Positions 50,240-59,268 of a DNA stretch of 64,000 nt are shown here, one piece after another (position 1 is the first letter of the stretch; each line of letters starts with the position of its first letter). The stretch is from Pseudomonas sp. S09G 359 (GTDB lineage Bacteria; Pseudomonadota; Gammaproteobacteria; Pseudomonadales; Pseudomonadaceae). The notes under the pieces were generated by a model that did not search any database, was not told where the DNA came from, and worked only from the letters and a program-made list of their open reading frames with translations. The translations under genes and the position numbers were made by a program. Where the stretch lies: the NCBI RefSeq assembly GCF_002843605.1, contig NZ_CP025263.1:3873501-3937500 (forward strand). The letters are read 5' to 3'.

Positions 50240-51103
50240 TTACAAGGGCGTCTGAGCCTGGCCCGACGCCAACGGTTGAAAAGGTTGCAGTACCGTCGCG
50301 CGCTCGTTGCCCAACACCCACGCAAAACCTGAGTACATCACCAGCACACAGGCCAGCCCGACCATCACCACCCACGGGGCGGAAAGACTGCGTACCCGGG
50401 TATGCCGAACCATGCGTGGGCCTGCCGGCGCAGTCAGAGAGGGCCGAGCCCCGCGTACATGTTGGATCTGTCGGTACAAGGCATCGCGTATCACCTCCAG
50501 CTGTACCTCACCGCGCTCGATGACGCGGTACTTGCCTTCAAAACCCATCGACAGGCTCAGGTACATCAGCTCCAGCATGTCGACGTGCTTGACCGGGTCG
50601 CGGGACAGCCGCTCAAGCAACTGGAAAAACTTCTCACCGCCAAAGGTTTCGTTGTGAAAGCGACTCAGCAGACTGCTCCTGGACCAGTCACTGCGGCTGC
50701 CCCACGCCGTGGTCACCACGGCCTCGTCAACAACGCTGCACAACACATAGCGCGCAGACATTACCTGCCCCGCCTCAGCCCCCTGGTGCAAAGCCTGGGC
50801 TTCAAACGTGGTAATACCGGAGGACAAGCGCTCGTTGAGCGCCTGCAGGTTTTCGCGGCCAGCACTGACCTTGAGTTGGGCAACCTGCGACAACAGCTCC
50901 CAACCCGCAGCCACCAGGCTATTGGGGCCTGTTTTGAAGCTGTGTTCGCCCTGCAGTCGGGCGGTGTAAATCATGCGGTCTTCCAGTTGTTCAAAGCGCG
51001 GCGGCGACGGAAAGTCGGTCACCGGCCCCTGCGCCGGAGCGAAGCCTTCACGGTCAAGCAGCACGGTTTTCTCGTCCTGCGCGTATTCACTGTCCAGCGT
51101 CAT
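50240..51103 (-). CDS. tssL: T6SS protein TssL (DotU/IcmH family)
   Basis: This 287-residue protein has a cytoplasmic helical DotU domain (SARYVLCSVVDEAVVTTAWG and FFQLLERLSRDPVKHVDMLELMY are signature segments) and one C-terminal membrane helix (APWVVMVGLACVLVMYSGFA). No peptidoglycan-binding OmpA-like extension follows, so cell-wall anchoring must come from another protein. The N-terminal 60 residues form a charged linker. The ATG at 51103 lies five bases after the tssK stop. Confidence 0.94.
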   Translation of the reverse strand: MTLDSEYAQDEKTVLLDREGFAPAQGPVTDFPSPPRFEQLEDRMIYTARLQGEHSFKTGPNSLVAAGWELLSQVAQLKVSAGRENLQALNERLSSGITTFEAQALHQGAEAGQVMSARYVLCSVVDEAVVTTAWGSRSDWSRSSLLSRFHNETFGGEKFFQLLERLSRDPVKHVDMLELMYLSLSMGFEGKYRVIERGEVQLEVIRDALYRQIQHVRGARPSLTAPAGPRMVRHTRVRSLSAPWVVMVGLACVLVMYSGFAWVLGNERATVLQPFQPLASGQAQTPL

Positions 51104-51108
51104 GGTGT

Positions 51109-52437
51109 TCAGTTCCTGATAGCCCAGAAGTTGAGTTCCAGCTCTGCAAACTCGCCGCTGGCGTGAAAGGCAAAACCACCCGACTGCTCCAACTGCGCGA
51201 TGTCCCGGGCATTGAGTTCGAGCATGAAATAGGTCTTGCCGGCGTGGAACGGAATCTGTCGCGGCGCCACCGGCATCGGCTTGACCCTGATGCCGGCGAG
51301 ATGCAGGTTGACCAACTCGCGGATGCGCTCCACGGTGCCGATCTTGAGATGCGCGGGCAGTCGATGGCGCAGCTCTTCCGAATCGCATTGGGCAGTCGCT
51401 GCGAGAATGAACGTCGCCGTCCCCAGCAATTTGAGATCACTCACCGGGCACACCAGCACCCCATACTGGCGCTGCTGCAGCGTCAGCTCGATGGCATGCT
51501 GCTCAAGCACCAACGACAGCACCGTGCGAATGCCACCCATCAATCCGCGGAAACTGGCGCCTTGATCGCCGTGCTGGTAATGCACCTGCAATTGCGCTCG
51601 CCTGCTGTCGGTCGCGAACGTAGACAACTCGCCGAGCACCGACAGCAACTCCAAAAACAACGTCTGCGGCCGTACCTGCGCCTGGCTCAAATAGTGGCGC
51701 AACCTCGATTCGACACGGTTGATCAGTTGCAGCATCAGCAGGTCGCCAACCTGCGCCGCCGCCGATGTGCCGCTGCCCTGGATTCGCGCCGCAATCGCAT
51801 CACCACGCGTTGCCAGCAGGCTGATCACTTCCTTGATGCACGACGATACGTACCCTGCCCCTTGGAGATAGATAAACGTCGGCACGAAATCCGTATCCAG
51901 CTTCACCCCCCCTTCACGGGTCGAGTCCAGTACCTGGGCGACCTGGAGTTTCACGTAGAACGGATCACTGGGGGGCTCCCCGACTATCAAGCGCAGGTCC
52001 GGGCGCGCACAGCTGATCTGGCAACAGGAATCGACACCTGCGTTGGAATCGCCGATCTCGGTTCCATACGCCACGTAGCGCGCCAGGACATCGGTTTGTT
52101 CGGGCCTGCGCGCTTCAACCTGATTGTCAGTCGCCAGCGGCAAGGCCAGGTACACCGCCTGCCGGCCGGCGTTGGCAGGCACCTGCAGTACCAAGGGTTC
52201 CATCGTACCGCTGAGCTCGAACAGGCTACCGTCCGGCAATATGCCGCTGGCCTGGTTAACCACCACCTTGCCCAGGTTGAGGTACTGCACGTCGACCTCC
52301 AGGGCCAGAAATCCCCAGGCGTCACTGCCCATCAGCCGCGTACGGTTAAGCTGTTGATGGTAGTAGCGATCGTTGTGCTGCAAATGCTGGGGCCGCAGCA
52401 GCATGCCTTCCTGCCAGATAACGTTATGGACCGGCAT
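51109..52437 (-). CDS. tssK: T6SS baseplate protein TssK
   Basis: This 442-residue cytoplasmic protein links the baseplate to the TssJLM membrane complex. The N-terminus NVIWQEGMLLRPQHLQHNDRY is a TssK hallmark (WxEGMxLxPQHFQ), and the C-terminal domain ends with FAFHASGEFAELELNFWAI. The ATG at 52437 is immediately after the tssJ stop. Length matches the family (about 440-450). Confidence 0.95.
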   Translation of the reverse strand: MPVHNVIWQEGMLLRPQHLQHNDRYYHQQLNRTRLMGSDAWGFLALEVDVQYLNLGKVVVNQASGILPDGSLFELSGTMEPLVLQVPANAGRQAVYLALPLATDNQVEARRPEQTDVLARYVAYGTEIGDSNAGVDSCCQISCARPDLRLIVGEPPSDPFYVKLQVAQVLDSTREGGVKLDTDFVPTFIYLQGAGYVSSCIKEVISLLATRGDAIAARIQGSGTSAAAQVGDLLMLQLINRVESRLRHYLSQAQVRPQTLFLELLSVLGELSTFATDSRRAQLQVHYQHGDQGASFRGLMGGIRTVLSLVLEQHAIELTLQQRQYGVLVCPVSDLKLLGTATFILAATAQCDSEELRHRLPAHLKIGTVERIRELVNLHLAGIRVKPMPVAPRQIPFHAGKTYFMLELNARDIAQLEQSGGFAFHASGEFAELELNFWAIRN

Positions 52438-52438
52438 C

Positions 52439-52933
52439 TCAATCCTCCGTCTTACGGGTGTCAGGAACAGCCATGCGGATACCCGTGCCGTCCAGCACCA
52501 GGTCGGCACGCGTCAGCCGCGCTGGGGCTACCGGCAGCACCAGCCGCCATTGCACTTGAGGTAGATCGCGATAGGCTGCCAGCACGCCGACATAGCGGCT
52601 GTGCGAGTCGACGCTGAGCTTGAGCACCCGCTGCTCGCCGGGGCGCATCTCCAGCTCTTCGCTGCTGACCCAATCCTTGGGCAGTGTTTGCTCGGCCCGG
52701 GCATAGAGGCTGAAGAAGTCGGCATTCTCAAACGCCACGGGGTGCCGCAGTTCGAGCAAGTGAACGACCACGGGAGACGGGCGCCCATGCAGATCCGGGT
52801 TGACCGCGTCGCTGGTCGTCAATGTGAGGTCCAGTTTGGTCAAGGTCGAAAAAGGTGAAACGCTGCTGCAACCGGCCAACACGACCAGTGCTACCAGCAT
52901 TGATGCAACGGTGGTTCGATACATGAACATCAT
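52439..52933 (-). CDS. tssJ: T6SS outer-membrane lipoprotein TssJ
   Basis: This 164-residue lipoprotein has lipobox LAGC (Cys near 22) and the TssJ transthyretin-like fold: PVVVHLLELRHPVAFENADFFSLY, the DWVSSEELEMRPGEQR loop, and the strand YVGVLAAYRDLPQVQWR. TssJ anchors TssM to the outer membrane. The start overlaps the tagH stop by four bases. ATGs at 52930 or 52924 would also preserve the signal peptide. Confidence 0.95.
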   Translation of the reverse strand: MMFMYRTTVASMLVALVVLAGCSSVSPFSTLTKLDLTLTTSDAVNPDLHGRPSPVVVHLLELRHPVAFENADFFSLYARAEQTLPKDWVSSEELEMRPGEQRVLKLSVDSHSRYVGVLAAYRDLPQVQWRLVLPVAPARLTRADLVLDGTGIRMAVPDTRKTED

Positions 52934-54096
52934 CCCGGGTAAGCGGCGTGCAAGGTGGAGACCAGGCGCACCTGCTCCTCATAGGCGTTGGTAAAGTCAT
53001 CGCGCAATAACTGCTCGCCCTCGCACGCCTCGTCATTCAGCCGTTGGTAGTGACGCTGATAGGCCCGCCAATGGGCGCCGTCGGTGAAGAACCGGCGCGG
53101 CTTGCGCTCGCGCTCGAAGCACAGCAACAGGTGAGCTGGCGCGAAGGCCGCCCGTGCGCTGCGCAGTGCGGCACGACAGGCCACCACCAAGGCCAGTTGA
53201 TGAACCTGCAAGTCGCGGTAAGCCTGGGCAATGGTCAGCTCGGCGGAAAGCCGGCCCAATTCTCCGCGCCCCAACAGCGAGACCAGGGCCGCCTGGGTAT
53301 CAGCGCAATCCTTCAGGGGGTTTGGGTGCTTGAGCGCAGAAGTGTTCCAGCGCGGGTTCACCTCGCTGTTCAGTTCGTCGCGGGTGCGAAGGCTGTGCTG
53401 CAAGCCATCGACGGTTTGCCTGAGCAAGCCCGCCACCTTGATCGCCAGGGCCTCGCGACCCGGTGTATCAAGAGTATCAACGCCCATACCCAAGGCTTCG
53501 CCAAACTGCGACCAGAAGGTTTCGGGGGCGGCTGTGACAGGTACGGGAGGAGGCACCACATCCGCGAGCGGCACGGCCCACTCCGGTACAACCAGATGAT
53601 CCCGGTCCACGGCTCCGTGTCCCATCGACGGGGCCGCGGATTCCGCCGACGGATCCAACGCCTCCAACGTGTGAGATGACTCTCTGCGCCGTTGTTCGCA
53701 GTCCAGCGCCTGAACAGGGTCAAGCCCCAGGAAGGCATCCTCGGGGATCCTCTCATTCAGGGTAAATGGACGCGGGTCGTGCCCCAGCAGGCGGGCACGA
53801 ATATTCAGTGAACCCAGTTGGTACACGTCACCCTCGCTGATCAACCGCGCCTGCCCTTTGCGCAGGCGCTCCCCGCTGCCCGACACGCCAATGCCGTTGC
53901 TGCTGATATCGGTCAGAAAGTAGCGGTCGTCCCGGTAACTGATCAAACCGTGGTGGCTGGAAATCAAACGCGTGGCGTCAGGGATGACCCAGTCACACCC
54001 CATCCCACGGCCGATCACACCGCCGACGCTATCAAAGACTTTGCGGGCTGGCAGTTCACCGCTCGCAGGGTCACACACTTCAAACACTAATTGCAT
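52930..54096 (-). CDS. tagH: T6SS-associated FHA-domain protein (TagH/Fha)
   Basis: This 388-residue protein has an N-terminal FHA domain (about 15-95: GGVIGRGMGCDWVIPD, SSHHGLISYRDDRYFLTDISSNG), which binds phosphothreonine, and a conserved C-terminal VI_FHA domain (from about 190: FWSQFGEALGMGVDTL ... ERERKPRRFFTDGAHW). In P. aeruginosa Fha proteins are phosphorylated by the T6SS kinase and promote assembly. The kinase and phosphatase at the end of this operon fit that. The ATG at 54096 is preferred to upstream in-frame codons, which would overlap the small lipoprotein gene. Confidence 0.92.
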   Translation of the reverse strand: MQLVFEVCDPASGELPARKVFDSVGGVIGRGMGCDWVIPDATRLISSHHGLISYRDDRYFLTDISSNGIGVSGSGERLRKGQARLISEGDVYQLGSLNIRARLLGHDPRPFTLNERIPEDAFLGLDPVQALDCEQRRRESSHTLEALDPSAESAAPSMGHGAVDRDHLVVPEWAVPLADVVPPPVPVTAAPETFWSQFGEALGMGVDTLDTPGREALAIKVAGLLRQTVDGLQHSLRTRDELNSEVNPRWNTSALKHPNPLKDCADTQAALVSLLGRGELGRLSAELTIAQAYRDLQVHQLALVVACRAALRSARAAFAPAHLLLCFERERKPRRFFTDGAHWRAYQRHYQRLNDEACEGEQLLRDDFTNAYEEQVRLVSTLHAAYPG

Positions 54097-54112
54097 GGCA
54101 GGGCTCCCCTGT

Positions 54113-54244
54113 TCAATGGCCGCGACGTGCCGCTTCCGGGTCACCCAATGGTCGGTAGTCAGCATCATCAAAGACATAATTGGCGTTACAGCCAGCCAGC
54201 AAACACAACACAAGCACCACGGCTTGCCACGGACGAAAAAGCAT
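54113..54244 (-). CDS. 43-residue T6SS-linked lipoprotein
   Basis: This very short gene fills the space between the sigma-54 activator gene and tagH. Translation gives MLFRPWQAVVLVLCLLAGCN, then a mature tail ANYVFDDADYRPLGDPEAAR and RGH. The lipobox LAGC with Cys at 19 gives a lipopeptide of 25 residues after processing. Asn at +2 does not signal inner-membrane retention, so outer-membrane sorting is likely. The ATG at 54244 has a good ribosome site (GGGAGG, seven bases upstream). It lies in the same direction as its neighbours with gaps of 42 and 16 bases. No function is known; small lipoproteins at this position could assist TssJ or the FHA protein. Confidence 0.7.
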   Translation of the reverse strand: MLFRPWQAVVLVLCLLAGCNANYVFDDADYRPLGDPEAARRGH

Positions 54245-54286
54245 CAGGTACCTCCCAGGAAAATAAGGTGTGCACACGCAGGCCAT

Positions 54287-55819
54287 TCAGCCCCCCTCAC
54301 GAACATCGCCAACAGCAATCTTCAAGTGCGACAGGCGATAGAGCAGCGTGCGACGTGCGACCCCCAACTCACGTGCGGTACGGGTTCGATTGCCACGGTT
54401 TTTGTGCAGGCAGTCGATCAGGAATACCCGCTCCACCCGCTCCAGGCGTTGACGCAAGGTCGCATCCGCCGTCCCACTGAGCGGTGACGGCAACAAAGAC
54501 AGGTGCGCCGGCAGGATCACACCGTCGTCACAAAGCAGCACCGCGCGCTCCACCAGGCACTTGAGCTCGCGCACGTTGCCGGGGAAACCATGGCTCGACA
54601 GTTGATCCAATGCTGCGCTTGACCACTCCACTGGGGGTCCGCCCAGAGCAGCACGGGCCTTGTGCGCAAAGTGCCGCGCCAGCAACAACACATCGCCGTC
54701 ACGCTCACGCAAGGCCGGGAGTTCAATCGGGAATTGCGCCAGCCGGTAATACAGGTCTTCGCGAAAGCTGCCTTGGGCCACCATGGCGGCGAGGTCGCGG
54801 TGGGTCGCGGCGATAATGCGTACATCGACCTTGTGCGCCGTACTGGCACCCAACGGACGAATTTCACCCTCCTGCAAAACCCGCAGCAACTTGGCCTGCA
54901 GCGACAGCGGCATATCGCCGATTTCGTCCAGCAGCAAGGTGCCGCCATGGGCGGCGTCGAACAGCCCCGTGTGGTTGCGTTCGGCCCCCGTGAACGCCCC
55001 TTTGCGATAACCGAACAGCTCACTTTCCAGCAGCCCTTCGGGAAAGGCCGCACAGTTTTGCACCACGAACGCCTTGCCACTGCGCGGTCCGGCAGAGTGG
55101 ATAGCGCGCGCGACCACTTCCTTGCCGGTCCCTGTCTCGCCACGCAGCAGCACGGTGTAAGGGGTTCTCAGGATTTTGCCGATCAGCCGGTAGGTTTCAT
55201 CCATTGCCGTACTGTTGCCGATCAACCCGAACGCCGCACGGTTGGCCTGCACATCGCACTCGGGCAAGGCCGCACGTTGCACAGGGCGCATACGACGCAG
55301 CAACGCCAGCTGCATCAAGGCAAAGCTGCCCAGCGGTGCCAACGACGCGGCGTAACCCTGCAAGGGTTTGGGACGCTGGCTGGCATACAGCAGCACTCCC
55401 GCGAGGGTCTTGTGCCGAGAGAACAACGGCACGCAGGATAACGAGCGCCAAGGCGTAGCTGTCACGGGTAAAAAATCGCTTTCGTAAAGGCTGTTTGCCA
55501 GATCATCCAGGCTAAGGGCACTGCGATGACCGAGGACATACTGCAACACCTGCTCGTGCTGATAGTCCGTACCGCACAGTCGGGCGTCGGAGCGCAACGT
55601 CCCGGGCAAATGCTGGGCAATCAAGTCAAGTCGACCCGTGGCTTCGTCGAACCAATACAGTTGGCTGAGTTCGCACTGGCTCAGTTGGGCCGCCGCCGCG
55701 ACACACTGGTCAGGCAGCGTGGTTTCATCCTCGTCGATGCCCAGACGGATGAACCAGGCCAGTAACGCATCAGCGTAAGCCAGTGGATGGGGCAACTGGG
55801 TAAACAGGTTATCGATCAT
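54287..55819 (-). CDS. Sigma-54-dependent activator (Sfa2-like)
   Basis: This 510-residue bacterial enhancer-binding protein has an N-terminal GAF-like sensor region (about 30-180), AAA+ domain with Walker A GETGTGKE at 227-234, the sigma-54 contact loop GAFTGA at 274-279, LLLDEIGDMP, and a C-terminal Fis-type helix-turn-helix (KNRGNRTRTARELGVARRTL). It corresponds to Sfa2 of HSI-II and should activate sigma-54 promoters for T6SS genes such as hcp/vgrG, which lie outside the window. The start overlaps the clpV stop (ATGA). Confidence 0.92.
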   Translation of the reverse strand: MIDNLFTQLPHPLAYADALLAWFIRLGIDEDETTLPDQCVAAAAQLSQCELSQLYWFDEATGRLDLIAQHLPGTLRSDARLCGTDYQHEQVLQYVLGHRSALSLDDLANSLYESDFLPVTATPWRSLSCVPLFSRHKTLAGVLLYASQRPKPLQGYAASLAPLGSFALMQLALLRRMRPVQRAALPECDVQANRAAFGLIGNSTAMDETYRLIGKILRTPYTVLLRGETGTGKEVVARAIHSAGPRSGKAFVVQNCAAFPEGLLESELFGYRKGAFTGAERNHTGLFDAAHGGTLLLDEIGDMPLSLQAKLLRVLQEGEIRPLGASTAHKVDVRIIAATHRDLAAMVAQGSFREDLYYRLAQFPIELPALRERDGDVLLLARHFAHKARAALGGPPVEWSSAALDQLSSHGFPGNVRELKCLVERAVLLCDDGVILPAHLSLLPSPLSGTADATLRQRLERVERVFLIDCLHKNRGNRTRTARELGVARRTLLYRLSHLKIAVGDVREGG

Positions 55820-58248
55820 TGGCTGAACTCGCAGGCTGGGTCACCGTTGCCATCAAGGCCGGCGTGGACCTGCGACAGCGATTCGCCCTTGGCCATGGCA
55901 TCCAGCAATCGGTCCACCACCTGCGGTAGCACGTGAAGTTCGATCCATTGGTCGAAGTACCGAGCGCCGCTGTCACTGTGGGCGCAACGCTCGGCCATGT
56001 GCGCGACCAGTTGGCAGGAATAGCTGAAGGCAAGCCCGCGCAGTTGCAACCGCTGCCCGAGACGTTCGAGCTTGAGCCTGGCCATGTGCTGCAGTAGCTC
56101 ACCCGTGATCGGGTAATACGGCACCACCCGCATCCGGGCCAGCAGTGCAGGCTTGAAGTGATCACGCAACAACGGGCGGATCGCCTCCTGCAGCACCTGC
56201 ACCTGCGGGCGCCGGCCACCTGCACACAATTGACCGATGCACTCACTGCCCAGGTTTGAGGTCATCAGTATCAACGTGTTGCGAAAATCGATTTCGCGGC
56301 CTTCGCCATCGTTGGCCAGCCCCTTGTCGAAAATCTGATAGAACAGGTTCAACACTTCCGGGTCGGCCTTCTCGACTTCATCGAGCAGCAATACCGAATA
56401 CGGACGCTGGCGCACGGCCTCCGTCAACACCCCGCCCTGGCCATAACCGACGTAACCGGGCGGCGCCCCGATCAGCCGCGACAACGCGTGTTTCTCCTGG
56501 AATTCCGACATGTTGAGGGTGGTCACAAAACGTTCGCCGCCGTACAGCAAGTCGCCCAGGGCCAGGGCCGTCTCCGTCTTGCCCACACCACTTGGGCCCA
56601 CCAGCAGGAATACGCCCACCGGAGCGTCAGCCTTGTTGAGCCCCGCAGCCACGGCGCGCAGGTTGCGATCAAGCGCCTGTACTGCCTGCTCCTGACCGAG
56701 GATGCGCGAACGCAGCGCATCGGCAAAACCCAGGACCCGTTCATTGCTCTCAAGGGCCAGTTGTTCAACAGGGATACCTGTCCAGGCGCTGATGACCTCG
56801 GCCACCCGGCGTGGGCATACCTGCTGCACTCCTGCCTGCTGTTCAAGCCAGTGCCGTTCCAGATCCTGGCGCTCACACTCCGCCGCGCCCATTCGCCGGC
56901 CCAGCGCGTGCAGGGCCTGCTCATCTACCGGTAGCCCTGCGTGCATGTCGCGGTTCAATGCCTGGCGTTGACGCGCGCCCTCAGCCTGCTCGGCATATAG
57001 CTGTTGCAACGCCTCGGGTGGCGTATCCCGACTGGTTCGCACGCGGGCGCAGGCGGTATCCAGCACATCCACCGCCTTGTCAGGCAACTGGCGCCCTGCC
57101 AGGTAGCGCGCGCTCATCTGCGCCGCCGCGACGACAGCATCGTCACGCACATACACACCGTGGCTGCGCTCATACACCGGGACCAGCCCGCGCAGGATCG
57201 AGACCGCCTGTTCAACGCTGGGTTCGGCGACCCGCACGGGCTGGAAACGCCGCGCCAATGCTGGGTCTTTCTCGAAATATTGCTTGTATTCCGACCAGGT
57301 GGTGGCGGCGACGGTACGCAGTTCGCCGCGTGCCAGGGCCGGCTTGAGCAGGTTGGCAGCATCGGATGTGCCCGCCTGAGCTCCCGCCCCTACCAGCGTA
57401 TGCGCTTCGTCGATAAACAGGATCACCGGTTTGGCTGACAGCTTGACCTCATCGATCACGCCTTTAAGGCGTCGCTCGAACTCGCCCTTGATGCTCGCGC
57501 CCGCCTGAAGCAGGCCCATATCCAAGGTCAGCACCCGCACATTCTTGAGCGGTTCCGGCACCTGTGAGCTGGCGACACGCAGGGCAAGGCCCTCGACGAC
57601 CGCGGTCTTACCCACTCCGGCTTCGCCGACAAGAATCGGATTGTTCTTACGGCGGCGAACGAGTATGTCGATCAACTGGCGAATCTCCCCATCGCGACAT
57701 AGCACCGGGTCGATACGCCCTTCCTGGGCCTGGCGGGTCAGGTCATGGGTAAACCGCTCCAGCAATGACTCACCAAGTGGCGCCGGAGTGGTTCCAGGCG
57801 CGTGGCGCAACAGAAAGTCCTGCACGCGTTGTGGGTTCAATCGGCTCAACAACCGCTGGTAGCGACTGCCGGCGTGGTGTAACGGATGGCGCAACAGTGC
57901 CAGCAGCAAGGCACCGTCATCCACTTCAGCTTGTCGCAGCTCCAGGTGGGCAATCATCAAGGCCTGTTGCAGCCATTGCACGAGTGCCTGGGAAAACACT
58001 GGGTTACGCGACGCGCTTGCCTCCCCCTTGGGTTGCAACAGTGCTCGCAGTTCGCCAGCCTCGACGCCTGCATCCGCCAAGGCCAGCACCAGAAGACTGT
58101 CTTGACGCTCCAGCAGGGCCAGCAGCAGGTCTTCCACCAAGACTTCCCTGCCCCCCCGCGTCACACAACGCTCGGCCGAACGCTCAAGGTCTAGACGGGC
58201 CTGGAGGGTCAAGGTCTGGATCAGTTGTTGCAGGTCCACATTCATCAT
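55816..58248 (-). CDS. clpV: T6SS ATPase ClpV (TssH)
   Basis: This 810-residue AAA+ unfoldase disassembles the contracted TssBC sheath. It has an N-terminal Clp domain (1-155), first nucleotide domain with GEAGVGKT at 208-215 and [19 protein letters not shown], a short middle domain (about 400-470), and second domain with [12 protein letters not shown] and [20 protein letters not shown]. It is somewhat shorter than typical ClpV (about 870), mainly in the middle region. It starts six bases after tssG. Confidence 0.95.
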   Translation of the reverse strand: MMNVDLQQLIQTLTLQARLDLERSAERCVTRGGREVLVEDLLLALLERQDSLLVLALADAGVEAGELRALLQPKGEASASRNPVFSQALVQWLQQALMIAHLELRQAEVDDGALLLALLRHPLHHAGSRYQRLLSRLNPQRVQDFLLRHAPGTTPAPLGESLLERFTHDLTRQAQEGRIDPVLCRDGEIRQLIDILVRRRKNNPILVGEAGVGKTAVVEGLALRVASSQVPEPLKNVRVLTLDMGLLQAGASIKGEFERRLKGVIDEVKLSAKPVILFIDEAHTLVGAGAQAGTSDAANLLKPALARGELRTVAATTWSEYKQYFEKDPALARRFQPVRVAEPSVEQAVSILRGLVPVYERSHGVYVRDDAVVAAAQMSARYLAGRQLPDKAVDVLDTACARVRTSRDTPPEALQQLYAEQAEGARQRQALNRDMHAGLPVDEQALHALGRRMGAAECERQDLERHWLEQQAGVQQVCPRRVAEVISAWTGIPVEQLALESNERVLGFADALRSRILGQEQAVQALDRNLRAVAAGLNKADAPVGVFLLVGPSGVGKTETALALGDLLYGGERFVTTLNMSEFQEKHALSRLIGAPPGYVGYGQGGVLTEAVRQRPYSVLLLDEVEKADPEVLNLFYQIFDKGLANDGEGREIDFRNTLILMTSNLGSECIGQLCAGGRRPQVQVLQEAIRPLLRDHFKPALLARMRVVPYYPITGELLQHMARLKLERLGQRLQLRGLAFSYSCQLVAHMAERCAHSDSGARYFDQWIELHVLPQVVDRLLDAMAKGESLSQVHAGLDGNGDPACEFSQ

Positions 58249-58254
58249 AATCGT

Positions 58255-59268
58255 TCATCTCTCATGAGCGTCGCTCGCCACAATGACCACACCGTCGGCA
58301 CACTCGTGCGCCAGCCAACTGGTCCAGCCGAGCCGGCAGACGTTGTGCTCGCCGATGTGCAATGGCCTGATCTCGTCCTTGGCCAGTACCAGGCGCAGGT
58401 CGTATTCCAAAGGATCCCGTGCCGCCAGCCGCACCAATGAACACAACAGCGGGTAGTCGGTGCCGGTCGGTAGAAACCCGTGAAATCGCTGCCAGTCCAG
58501 CCCCTGCACATGCACCCTGAACTTGCCGCTGCGGTCGGCTACTCGCCGCCCCAGCACCTGGTCCTGGCCAAGCACACTATTTGCAACACCGAGCCGATTT
58601 CGCTGTGGCTCGGTAATCACCACCGAGCGTTCAACCCACTGTTCGATAAACAGGCGCTGATGTTTGAAGTAATAACGCAACACGGTCTCGATCAGCGCCG
58701 CCGAATGCGCACGCAGGCCAAGCAACCCCAGATAGGGCAACAGCCGCTTGCAGTTCAATTGCGCAGCGGTGCGAATCTGCTGCCCCCGCAACCCGATCAA
58801 GGCAAACATCTGCTCGGAAAAACCATCACCGGCGCCGGCCTGGAAACACTGCCGATAGCGGTACTTGCGCCAGATCGGCAGCATCAGCCGATGCAGTCGA
58901 TGGTGAAACAGGTCCAGGAAGTCTCGGGTGGTATTGCCACCCACCCCGTCCACTAACGCCTGCTCGCCATAAAACGCGGGCAATGGCGATCCCGCGCCAC
59001 ACAGGCCCAACACATTCAGGCGAAGACGCGCGCGCAGTTGGTCGTGCTCAACGAAAAACTCCACCCGGTCAATATCGTGACCAGGGAAACCAAGGCCTGG
59101 GTTGGCCTGAAACTCCAACCGGTCATACAGCGCGTCGTCATCCAGCATTGGGTGGGCATCGCGCAGACGCTTGAGCACCTGCGAAACGGCCTGGAACAGC
59201 GAGTATTCGCGGATTACGCAGGACAGTTGGGTCAAAGCAGGGGTTGCTGGCCCATCCGGGATGGCCAT
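58255..59268 (-). CDS. tssG: T6SS baseplate protein TssG
   Basis: This 337-residue baseplate wedge protein has characteristic segments FRANPGLGFP-type motif (QANPGLGFPGHDID), LNVLGLCGAGSPLPAFYGE, DFLDLFHHRLHRLMLPIWRK and the C-terminal FLPTGTDYPLLCSLVRLA. TssG pairs with TssF and TssK. Its start lies inside the tssF 3' end (37-base overlap), as is common for this pair. Confidence 0.94.
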   Translation of the reverse strand: MAIPDGPATPALTQLSCVIREYSLFQAVSQVLKRLRDAHPMLDDDALYDRLEFQANPGLGFPGHDIDRVEFFVEHDQLRARLRLNVLGLCGAGSPLPAFYGEQALVDGVGGNTTRDFLDLFHHRLHRLMLPIWRKYRYRQCFQAGAGDGFSEQMFALIGLRGQQIRTAAQLNCKRLLPYLGLLGLRAHSAALIETVLRYYFKHQRLFIEQWVERSVVITEPQRNRLGVANSVLGQDQVLGRRVADRSGKFRVHVQGLDWQRFHGFLPTGTDYPLLCSLVRLAARDPLEYDLRLVLAKDEIRPLHIGEHNVCRLGWTSWLAHECADGVVIVASDAHER

